Below are positions 35,701 to 47,700 of a DNA stretch of 64,000 nucleotides, in pieces. Origin of the DNA: Lineus longissimus. Taxonomy: Eukaryota > Nemertea > Pilidiophora > Heteronemertea > Lineidae. Positions within the stretch are counted from its first letter, which is position 1. Every line of letters starts with the position of its first letter. The stretch is taken from positions 6,016,001 through 6,080,000 of the forward strand of contig NC_088317.1 in the NCBI RefSeq assembly GCF_910592395.1, given 5' to 3'. The notes beneath the pieces were generated by a model that worked only from the letters and a program-made list of their open reading frames with translations, was not told the origin of the DNA and made no database searches. The position numbers and the translations under genes are program-made.

Positions 35701-38700
35701 ATTTCTCCTTTTCTTTTATGATTAATGAGAATTCCCCGGTTGTGATGTGAGAATCGCTAATGGCTTTATTGACTAAATCATTAATGGTGTTGAGTTTTGA
35801 AATTGCCAACATTCCTATTTTCTCATGTTTTCCTATTTTTTCAAGTATGTTTTTTTTCTCCCAACTTAGGGCCGATGAGATAATGGTGCTTCCAATTGTC
35901 ACTCCTCCTAACGCCAAACCTATTGGTGCGGTTAGTACACCTGCTAATGCGGACACACCAACTGATCCAGCTGCTACGCTAGTTCAATTTAGAAAGTGGC
36001 TAATGCCAGTAATTGCGTTGAATGCTTTTTTTGTACTTTGAGAATATCTTTCTCCTAAACTCAATCTCCTCCTCCAAATACTTCTTGACTTCACAGATCT
36101 GTTGGAGTCTAAATTCTTGTGGTTTATCTGCATATTTTAAGTATTCTGCCAAATTAGGATAAATCACATTTTCATTACTCTCACTCATTTATTTAGGATA
36201 ATTTTAAATATGTGAAATGCTAGAATCTCCTATAGGTACTACAACTTTCGGGGGGGGGGGGTAGATATCCTAGTATTTATTTTTATTGACGGGGGGGGGG
36301 GTTGTTTCAGGCAAAGCACGCTAGTTACTTTGGATGGGGGAGGGGCATTAGCTCCCAAAGGAGCAGTGGTAGGAGTTTGAGATTTATCATCCGGAGCTGG
36401 AGCTCCTGTTGGAGTTTGAACTCTCACTTCATGATAATCTATCCGTGGTTCATGTTGAATTTCTTCTAGTACTTTCTTCTAGTTTTTTGATCGCTTCGAA
36501 TAACCCCAAATTCTGCTCGTTTAGTAATAAGGGAAGTTCTAGTTGTACATCTGATCCCTTGAAATATACACTGGATATCCCCCACCTTTGGGTGTGTCTT
36601 TACATTTGGGGTGGTGACCACATGTGATGGATTCATTTTGTTCTAATAGATGAAATCGTTGTTCGTCTGTGAGATCCGAAGGGTGTACGCCTGTAGGATT
36701 TAAAAAAAAGGGATCAACACCACATCTTTTGGTGGGGGTAGACACAGGTAGACTTAGGTCGTAATCCACTGTTGGTGTGTCAGCCCCTGTTGGAGTGTCA
36801 ACTACCGTTGGAGTGTCAGCCTCTGTTGGGGTGTCAACTACCGTTGGAGTTTGCTTTGGGGGTGGGGTTGGGAAGGAGGTTTACAATCTGGAGCACCGGC
36901 TGGTGTTGGATTGCTTGGATCTATCTGTGGTTTATGCTGAATTTCTTCTAGTATTTTCATCCAGTTTTTTTGACGCTTCGAATAACCCCAAATTCTACTC
37001 ATTTAGTAAGAATAGAAGTTCTAGTTGTACGTCTGCTCCATTGAAATCCACAGGACGGTTGTGTTCGTCAGTTATCCAGATTCTAAATTCGTTAAATTTT
37101 TCTTCACATGGTCTGTTTCTCAACCCCGTCAAATATTGTTTGAGTGAATCTCCGAAATCACACTCCTTCAATGGAATTCTTGCTAGCAAATCTGACTAAC
37201 TTGAATTGTAAATTATGTCATTTTTATCGATTATATCGCAGTGAATGCGGAAGAATTCGAACGGTCTAAAATTAATTGGTTTGTCGCCAACATGACATAG
37301 CCGGGGGTCGTCACCAACTCATTAAATCCCCCCTTGGGAACATTAGATCCCAAAAGATCTTTCACTTCCTCCGTAACTATTAGACAATACTGCATTTTAT
37401 CTTTTTTTCTACAAGCGACCCCAAGTAAGCCGGTTGTTTCCTGGAGTTGAAAACCTGATCCATATTGGTTGTGCCCACCTACTTCCATTTGGGCTCTGAA
37501 ACCCTCAATGAAAGATTTTACCATGTATAGTCCATCTGGAAGTATAATGCGGTACCTACCAACCCCTTTTTTGATTGTGAAGTTATTGTTTCCTAATTTT
37601 CTAGAAATGTTGTAAAAAGTACAGGGCAGTCCTACAAAGGTAATTCTCATACCACTAACATTAGACAACATCTCATCCAACTGAATTGTAAGGTTGTTAC
37701 AATTTTGACCACTTAACCACTTTGACTCAATCATAACTATTTTTTCACGCATTTATTTAAGTTAGTTTTAAGTTTTTTAAGTTTAGGGAGAGCTCCGTTG
37801 TTTTGTAAAGTTTTTTTAAGTATAGAGATGTTAAGTTTTTTTCAGTTTTCAGTTTTTTAAGTTTAGAGATATAAGTTTTTTTATTTTTTGGGAGAACTCC
37901 TTTAGGAGCTAACGCTCCGCTGTTTTTTAAGTTTTTTTAAGTTTAGAGATTTTAAGGTTTTTTTATTTGTTCAGTTTTTCAGGTTTTTTTAAGTTAAGAG
38001 ATTTTAAGTGTTTTTTATTTTTCAGTTTTTTCAGTTTTTTTAAGTTTAGAGATTTTAAGTTTTTTTTATTTTTTTATTTGTTATTTTTTTAATTTTAAGA
38101 ATTTTAGATTTATTGAACAAATAAGATTTCATGGTGTTGGTTTTTATTTTTCCCTTTGTAAACAAACAAAGTAAATATCAGGATTTCCCTTCAAGGTTTC
38201 CCTCTGGGGTTCCGTCATCTTGTTGAACCTTTCTGATAGATAGATAGATGTGATTTCAACAATACTACCCAATTTTGAAAACACTAGAGTAATTTCCAGT
38301 CTTTCGCCAAGCTTTCTTTGTGCTTTAGAAATATCTTTCATTTTGTATCTTTCATCAATTTCTAAGTCTTCGAGTTTACCATAATTTTTTGGTATTTTAG
38401 GTTTGAAATCCATGTTCAAATCCTCTAAAAATTTTGATAGATTTTCGACATTTTCGACTTCTTTATTTTCACTTATTTTACCCTCCATTTATAATACCTT
38501 TTTTTTAAATAGACGAATTATCAAATTTTTAACAATTTAAGAAGAAAAAAATCTTAAATGCAACAAATAAAGTATCAACCTAAAAAAGAATTTTGTCGAG
38601 ATTGTCTTTCTGAAGTTTTAAAGAAAAACTACAACCACCATCTAAAATCTGAAAAACATAAAAATAACACAAAAAAAATCAGAGGAATTAAATAGAAAAC

Positions 38701-41700
38701 TAATGCCTAAGAACGAACTTCCTCTAATTCAGAACGAACTTCCTCTAATTCAGAACAAAGAGCCGACGAACGAACCTACTAACAGTTCTAGTATAATACT
38801 TCACAACTGACAGAAACAGAGGAATTTTTTTTATCGATGGCGGGGAAAATCAAAGGAATAGAAATAGTTAACAAATTTGGAAGAAAGGAAAAAAACCATT
38901 TACCTTCAGATTTTGTAACTGTGAAATTTAGACAACCACAAGTAGTAACAGACTTGTCGAATTACAAAGAGAAATTGTTGAGATTTTGTCACTTCTAAAA
39001 AGTTATCATTTTAAGATAAGTATTAATGTGGAAGTTAACTATAAAGAATAACACCGAAATACTTCATGGAATTCAATCTCCTTTTGAAGTTGTTAGCAGA
39101 AGTTGCAGTACAAAAATGGTTGGATTACATCACATTACAAATCGAAGAGAGATATTTTAAAGGAAGTGGACTGACACTTAAAAAGATAAACAGAGCGGAT
39201 TTATTTTTAGTTGCATACAGAGCTACCAAAGGAGGGCACTTAATTAAACTTCCTTTCAAATCTAGTTCGATAATTAATGTACAATGTAATGACGGGAAGT
39301 GTTTTTTGTGGAGTTTGTTAGCAGCACGTTACGAACCAATTAATCACAATTGTGATGCTAGCTCCTACAGGATATATGAAGGTAAAGTCAAAATAAATAA
39401 TTTTCCAGTATGTGTAAAAAAAGATGTGCCAAAAATTGAAAGAGAAAATAATTTGAAGATTAATATTTTTGAGTTGGTGAAACCAGCGGGAGCTAATAAG
39501 CAATTAAATAATCTGTTAGATTACACTTTGGAACCACTCTATCTATCTGATAATTTTGAGGATGAAAACGTAATAGATATTTTGTACTACCAAGAACATT
39601 ATATGCTACTGAAAAATATATCTGTGTTTTTTCGTAATAATAACAGTAATAAAAAATATTTATGTAGAAGGTGTATGAATCCTTTTGATAGGGAAATAAC
39701 TCTAGTTAATCACAAAAAGAAATGTGGGGTACATGATTATTGCGCAGTCAAAATGCCACAAAAGGGAAGTGCAGAGGCAAACCTAAAATTTAAAAAACAC
39801 CTGTTTAAAAATAGGGTTCCTTTCGTGATGTACGCCGATTTCGAAGCAACTAGTGATAATTTAAAAGATTCAGAGGGTGTTCTAGTAAAAGTTACAGATG
39901 AGGGATCAGAAAAAACTAAGCGATTAAAAATCCAAAAAGCCTCTGCAGTGGGATTTATATTCATTCAGATTATCAAGAACTTTTTGAAAGTGCATATTTT
40001 TCATACCGCGGGGAGGATGTGGTTGATTGGTTTTGTGAGTGGTTAATGCAGAAGGAAGATGAATTTGGGAAACTTTTAAACACAGAAGTAGAAATGGAAT
40101 TTACTAGCGAAGAGCAAGAAAAGTTTGAGTTGAATAAGAAAAACCGAAACTGCTAATATTGTGGCAAAGATAATAAGAATAATGAAAAAATAGTTAGGGA
40201 TCATGACCATTACAGTGGTAAGTTTAGAGGTGCGGCTCACAGCTTTTGTAACCTCATCGCAAAACATGCCAACTTTGTACCGATTTTCTTCCACAATCTT
40301 AGTCACTATGACTCTCATCTTTTCATTAAAACACTGGTTAAAAAAACATTAATTAAGAAGACAAAAGGTAACAGACTGAAACTCCTTCCCAAATCAGCTG
40401 AAGACTATATTTCTTTTCAGTTTGGTTGTTTTCGGTTTTTAGATTCCTTCAGATTTCTGCAATCCGGTTTGGACATCATAACAAAATCAATGGTAGATTG
40501 TGACTTCAAAATCACCAGGAAGTTTTGTCCAGACAACGAAGACTTCAAATTACTGAGAAAGAAAGGTTCTGTACCATATTCTTTTTACACCTCACAAGAA
40601 TGTTTCAACGAAGAAACACTTAGAGAAGATATGTTTTTTAACGATTTGAAAAATGAAATGGAACCTCTGGAGGTGTATCAAAAAGCAAAAGAGATTTGGG
40701 ATCACTTCAAGGCGAAAGAAAATGGGAGTTGGGGCTCTCGCTTGGACCATGGAAAATTTATAGATTTGTACCTAGAATCTGATGTGTTACTTTTGGCAGA
40801 CCTTTCTTGAAAATTTAGAGATGTCAATTTAAACTATTTTGAAATCGATCCTTGTCATTGTTACTCCGCTCCTGGTGTCACTTGGCAAGCGGATCTGAAA
40901 TAAACAGGCATCAATCTTGATTTACTAACTGAAGTTGATTCTTTTCTGCTATTTGAAAAAGCAATAAGAGGTGGAATTTCTGGGGTAATGGGAACTAGAT
41001 ATTTCAAAGCTGATGACCAACATAAACTTCTGTATGTCGACGCAAATAATCTTTACGGTTGGGCCATGATGCAAATGTTACCTGAGTCTTATTTCAGAGT
41101 TTACGAAGAAATACCCGAAATAACAGAAGAGAATATAATGAATATTTCTGAAAATTCTGAAAAAGAAAAAATAAAGTTTAAATCATTGAATTTTCTGTAT
41201 TGTCCGGAATCAGTATTAAATTCCCTACGAGGAATTGAGTGACTACGAGAAGAAATTGCTGGGGGATGAGAAGAGACCTAAGGTTGAGAAACTTATCTTG
41301 AATCAGAAAAATAAGAAAAACTACATAGTGCATTACAGGATTTTACAATTTTACCTAAAGCAAGGAATGGTGTTGAAAAAAATCCACAACGTCATAAGTT
41401 TTAGGCAGAAAAAGTGGTTGGGAAAATATATCGATTTCAAAACCAAACAGAGAATGGTGGCCAAAACAGACTTTGAGAAAGATTTTTTCAAATTAATGAA
41501 TAATGCTTTCGACGGAAAAACCTGTGAAAACATAAGGAACAGGAAGGGTGTTGAGTTGGTGACAGACCCCGACGTTGCAATGAGGAAACACGCTAATCCT
41601 AAGTTCAATTCGGAAGTTATATTCGATGAGGATTTGGTTGCAATTCTGATGAGAAAAACAAGTATGGTATTCAACAAACCACTTTACATTGGGGCTACAG

Positions 41701-44700
41701 TTCTAGAACTATCTAAATTACTAATGTACAAATTCTGCTACGAAACTTTACAACCACACTTTGGCAAGAAAAACATAGAGTTGCTCTATCTTGACACTGG
41801 CAGTTTTGTCTTAAAGTTAAAGACTGACGATTTGACAAAAGATCTTACAATTCTGAAAGAACATTTCGACTTCAGTAACTACCCAAAAATCATCCACTGT
41901 ATGACAGGAGTATAGTGAAAGTCCCAGGATATTTTAAAGATGAGTTGGCTGGGGATGAAATGAAAGAAGTTATTGCTTTGAAAAGTAAAATGTATGCCTA
42001 CAAAACTGAGACCTCTGATGCAAAAAAGTTAAAGGGAATAAGTAAACATGTGGTAAAAACTGGTATTTCATTTGACGACTATTACAGTTCGTTGGTTGAT
42101 AAAAAAACATGGTACCATGATATGAGGGTTCTGTGATCTGACAAGCACAATATGTTTGTAGAGGAAGTTAATAAACGAAGTTTAAATCCATTCGACGATA
42201 AGAGATATATTTTAGATGATGGAATTTCAAGGGTTCCGTATGGAGCACCAACACTATGAAGTGCAGCGAAGCTCGCCCCTGTTGGCTATATTGAATAAAA
42301 TATTTAAGAAAATATTCACTTAATAAATGGAACAAAATTTAAATTCAAAATTTAGAAAAATAAGAATAATAATTTAGGGTAGTATTTCTGCTGGAAAATC
42401 AAAGTTTGAAAGAATTTAACGATGTAGAGGTTATTCCAGAGCCTATAGATGAATGGAAAATTTATAATGGAAAAAATACGTTGGAACATATGTACAGTAA
42501 CCCTAAAGAATATTCTGAAGAATTTCAAATGATGGCACTAGAAACGTCTTTCAGAGATAATAACAGTGCAGATTCTGAAAAAACAATAATTTTGGAAGGG
42601 AGTATTTTCTCTACACATCAAGTCTTTTCGAGTTTGGGTCGTTTTGAGGGGAATTTAACTCAGGATCAATTTCAGAATTTAGAGGATAAGTATTCTGAAT
42701 ACTTTTATGAAATGTACGAAACTGGAAAACTGGAAAACTTTATAATTTATCTTAGAACCGGCCCAAACATTTGTTATGGGAGAATGCAAGAACGAAATCG
42801 TGAGGAGGAAAAATCTGTTAGTTTAGAATATTTAAATTATGTTCATTATCATCACGAAGAAACATTCATTAAAAAACACCTGGAGGTTCCGGATATAGTT
42901 TTAGACGGAAACGATAGAATAGAAAATGTAAAAAATATATTTATTAACTTAATGCAAACTAATAAGCATAAATGCTGTTCAAAATGCAAAGTATATTAAC
43001 GCTATGAGTATTATTTTAAAAATAGTCAATCCAAAGATGTGTTGCAGGGTTACTGTAAAGATTGCCATAGAAACTATAATAGGGATCGCATGAGAATAGA
43101 ATATAAAGATCCTAACTTTTATACGATTCACAAAATGCGGGTTTCTATAAACCGTTGTGGTACAATGGTACCACTTGAAAAATATCTTGGTTGCACTAAC
43201 CAGTTTTTTATTGATTAGTTGAATTGGCAAAGAGAGGGGAAAATTATTGTAGATGAAGAATACGATCATGTTTTACCGGTGGCTCGTTTTAAAGTTGTTC
43301 AAGAAATCTGCTGGAATTGGGTAAATATCAACCCGATCAGTATAAAAGAAAATCGGAGTAAAGGTGCAAAATTATTCCCAAATATCTACAAACTTCAACA
43401 TCAAAAAGCCAAAGATTGTCTGGAAAATTATGTGTTCCCAAATGATGAAGAAAGGAACGAAACTTTGAGTAAATTATCTGATGTTGAAAAACATCCTGCA
43501 GTGGTCAACATCTTAAAGTGATTTTATGTTAGATACCGGAAGCCACTCATTGAATTTTTTCGGAGTGACCTTTCCATTTAACTAAACCATATTTTTCTCC
43601 CTTAACTGTTTTGTAAAGTAAAATTTTTTCGATTTTGAATTCGATTTGATCTGGGTTTGGAACGTAACTTAATTTCTCTGTGTAAAAATAACCGTCTATA
43701 ATTTCTGATTGATAATCCTCGAGTTGGTAGACGATAGGTTTTGTGAAAATTATTTGTTTTATTTTAAAACTTCTTCTGTAAAATTAGGAAGATAACCTTT
43801 AGAAAATATGGTTTTGTATTTGGTTATTCTAACGCTGTCACCAATCTTGTATTTTGGATGACCATAATCTTTAAGTAGAAATGCTCCATAGAGATTGTAC
43901 CAAACTGTTCCGGTATTATCTTCTTCTCTAGCTTCGATTGGTTTCATTCCAATGGATGAGTGAAATGTATTGTTGTAACCATTCACTAGGTTTTCAAGAA
44001 CATCCAACCATTTGTTAGTCTCTTTTGCAGTGAAATTATTCCACATTCTAGTTTTTAAAGTACGATTAAATCTTTCTACAATGGCTGCTTTTTTGCTTGA
44101 GAAAGTTGAGAACCATTCTATGTTATTTTTTTCAAGTAATTCTTTCAGTGATTTATTGTAGAATTCGTTACCATCATCAAATTGTAATTTCTCTGGTTTT
44201 GCTTCTTTAAAAATAGTGACAAATAAATCTTTAACGTCTTCTCTCTTTTTAGTCTTGAGAGGTAAGGCCCAAGCGTAACAGCTGAATAAATCAATGACCG
44301 TTAAAATGTATCTGTAATTTTTATTGTCTTTTTGATACTTCTGTAAATCCACTAAATCAGCTTGCCATTTTTGATCTACGTAAGAAACCATTGTTTTTCG
44401 GAAAGTGAATTTTTCGGTGATTGGTTTGTGTATTTGGTAGGTTTGTAAACTAACTAGGAAATCTTTTAATTCCTTTTTCTTGATTGCCATTTTATCTGTT
44501 TTTATTTTTCTCCAAAGTTGACTTTCATTTGTATAGTCCACAGTACTTTGGGGATTAAAGTATAAATCTCTAAGATATTGTCATTTGAAACATCTTTCGC
44601 TAGAACCTTGTTCGTTGGAACTTTGTTCGTTAAAACCTTTTCGGTGGTCATTTATTTACCATTTTCTTATTGTTAGTTAATGGCTGGAATGTTAATTGGT

Positions 44701-47700
44701 GCCGTAGTAAACGCCGTTGCCTTTTCTGGAGCGGGATATCTTTTCAAAGCCATTGACAAAAATGGTTATCAAGACGAACTGAAGAGACACAATTTAGCTA
44801 ACGAAAAATTACAAAGGGAATCTAAGGTTTGGGATGAACATCGGAAAGAAACCATTGATTTCGTTAACCTTCAATTGAAAAGAGAAAATGAAAGTGCAAT
44901 TGATTTCCGAAATGTTGATGCTTCTTTTGTTCTCTACAACGAACTTCACCCAGAGAATAAAGTACAACTTCGTAAAATTCCTGAATTAAAAGATTTCTAC
45001 CAACCGAGTGAGGAAATGAAAAACTATGAATATCTTTTTATTGTCAGTGGTGTGATCGGAACAGGACTTTTAGTGAAATATATGATATGAGGGAGGGGTG
45101 TTTTTCGATTTTTTGATTTTTTTGATGTGTGTGTAACCTGGAAATGTTATAAATGTTGGATATCGTTTGTAGTGTCTCTGGGGAAAAACGTTTTTGCGTG
45201 AGTAGTTGATTTTAACCCTTTATTAGTAAGGTATTTTTAGAAAATTTGTGTTAAGGAACTTTAGTGGGTTTTTTTTGGGGGGGGGGGGGCTGTAGAGTAT
45301 ATGTAATATGCTGGTCGGTGCCTAAATCAACAGTTTTAGAGTTGGAAATGGGGTGCGGAGGGCTTGGAAATCATGAAAATTTAAAATTTTGAATATGGAG
45401 CAGCCGATTTTGCCGTTTTACAGTCACTAGGGGTGTTAAAATAGGCTGTAACCCTGCATATTACATATACTTTCTTAGATGAGCAAAGTAGAGGCGCTAT
45501 AGTTTTTCCTTGAAACATGCATATTCAGTGAAAAAAATACATCTCTGAAGGAGATAACATCAAATCTTGTCTCGAGAGACATATGTATATATATTTTGGG
45601 AAGATAAGGGCAAATTTGTATAGTCGCCAAGGTGGCTCAGACACTCTCTTTTTGGTTCTGGTAAAAATGAAAAGGTCAGGGGCCATTGTGCTCACCGTAT
45701 AGATATTTAATGGTTAAGCATTCATGCTGGTTACGAAACATTGAAAAGTATTTCAAATTAAAAACCCATGTTCCATATAATACTGGTGGTTAAGTGGGTG
45801 TACTCATGATATCACTCATTTCCATTTATGGGGTAATCAAGTGCCATCAACGTGACGTCGGAAAAATCGATATCAGCACCAATACGTCACAGGGTAGATT
45901 CTTACTCCAGGAAACTTATTATTGCATCGTTCCACGTGGAAAGGGTCGATGCATGGAGAGCTAAATCAGGTCAAATCGTAGTCAACATCGGAAAATCGCG
46001 ATAATTCAGTCAGATTTTGAAATTTTCCTTTTTTTGTGCAATTTGTTGATGGAAACTACCTGTGTAGAATAAGAGGTGACTGGGCAGCCGACAGCTGGGT
46101 AATATTGCCCTTAAAAATGCCAATAGTCCTTTAAACGGCCAATTTATGCCACTTGACCTATGGGACCCTGAAAAGTAGGTCAAATCAAAAACCGTATGAT
46201 ATGTGATGAATTCTTGCTAGGAGAACCGACCATAAGAATTTTAATAAAAACGAGTCACATAAGAGAGATATCACACTTTTAATCTTTCCACTTTTGGCCC
46301 CCTGGTGGCCAAGTCAAGAATCAGACCAATATTTAGTGTCAGAGGTAACCTGACCTGCTGGGTACTGTACAAAGTTTCAAGTTTATAGCCCTAGCGGTTC
46401 AGAAACGTGTCACTGTTTTTGAAACGGGGTACAGACGACGGATGACAGACGACGACGGAAACGGACGCTGGACACTGCGGTATTGTATAGCCTCCTCTAC
46501 GGTGAGCCAAAAATATATGGCCTGAAATGTTCTTGCGTGCGCTAGATTGTGGCTCCCCTTGGTTCTCCAGTAAGGTTTCTTGATAGTTAGGGTAATAATG
46601 TGTGCGACTGTACAGCGCTTTGAGACAGTAGATAGAACAGTGAAAAGCGCTATATAAAACTATGACCACTGTTATTATCATCATAATTACATTTACTTAC
46701 GATCAACACATTTCCCTTGACGTGTATCCCACATGGTGGCGGCATCTGGACATCCTGCAAGATTAGAAGAGACTTTATTGAAAGTGACTTTAAGACGACT
46801 ATACCTGGCAAGGTATGTTGCCACCGGTTCGTTGGTCAAAGGTACGCTGGTCAGCAACATCGTCGCGGCGGGGTTTTCCCCGGTTTTGGCCTCGTTTTCG
46901 AGGGCGAGGCCGGGATTCTCCGCATTTAGCGACGGTGTTGTTGACTAGCTGAGGACACTCCTCTTTGACCCGAACTTTGGCAATAGGCATGGCCGGGAGA
47001 TGAAAATGGTCAAGCACCTTACGCGATTTTAACTTGTTAATAATGACTGTGTGATACTGTGATATTATATACTTATATGTTTTATACTTGTAAATTTTAT
47101 TCTCCCATATGGGAGGTTAATAAATAAATAATAAAAAATAATAGTGATCTAGAGCTACTTATATGGAGATTGCTTCTCTTCAATCGTGCCTTAAAAGATG
47201 GGTGAAAACAACAACATCAAAACAAATTATTCTGCGCTATAATATTGATTGGAGATATAGCGCAATGGCTTTGTAAGCTCAAACTTCATATGAATAAAAA
47301 ACCAACAGATTCCACCAAGCCGTTAGAGCAAAGATAAGACAAATCACGCTGCGAGACTATAGCTATTTTACCCAATCCAGACTTGCCAAAAGAAGAAGAA
47401 CGTTTCTCTGCCACCTTGCGTTGAGCTTAAACTTACGTAAAATGCATTTTTTCTCCACTTGACTCCACTGTTCGGCTGCATTTGGACATCCTGCAGAAAG
47501 ACAGCATAACCAGTAAATTCCAAGGAACAGGAACACTACTAGCATTATGCTCTAATTGTGGAATTAATGAGAATATTAATTAAGTACTTACGGTCAACAC
47601 ATTTATTCACCGTCCACTTTTTCTCGGCTGGACATCCTGTCAATTAGAAAGAATATTTGGATATCGGAATACTAGATATTGGACATGCAGTAGTGCAATA

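Larger units (their letters stand above)
22170..45471 (+). mobile_element. Polinton/Maverick element, complete but decayed
   Basis: The element is 23,302 bp. It starts AGTATATGTAATATGC and ends with the complement, and is flanked by a perfect 6-bp target duplication TTCTTA (22,164-22,169 and 45,472-45,477). Terminal AG/CT bases and a 6-bp duplication are hallmarks of Polintons. Gene remnants include packaging ATPase, double jelly-roll capsid, penton, protein-primed PolB and a retroviral-type integrase. I found no adenovirus-type maturation protease. Most genes carry frameshifts or stops, and two MITEs and a complex insertion have landed inside. It sits in an intron of the host VWD/FN2 gene and does not interrupt any host exon. 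Confidence 0.95.
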
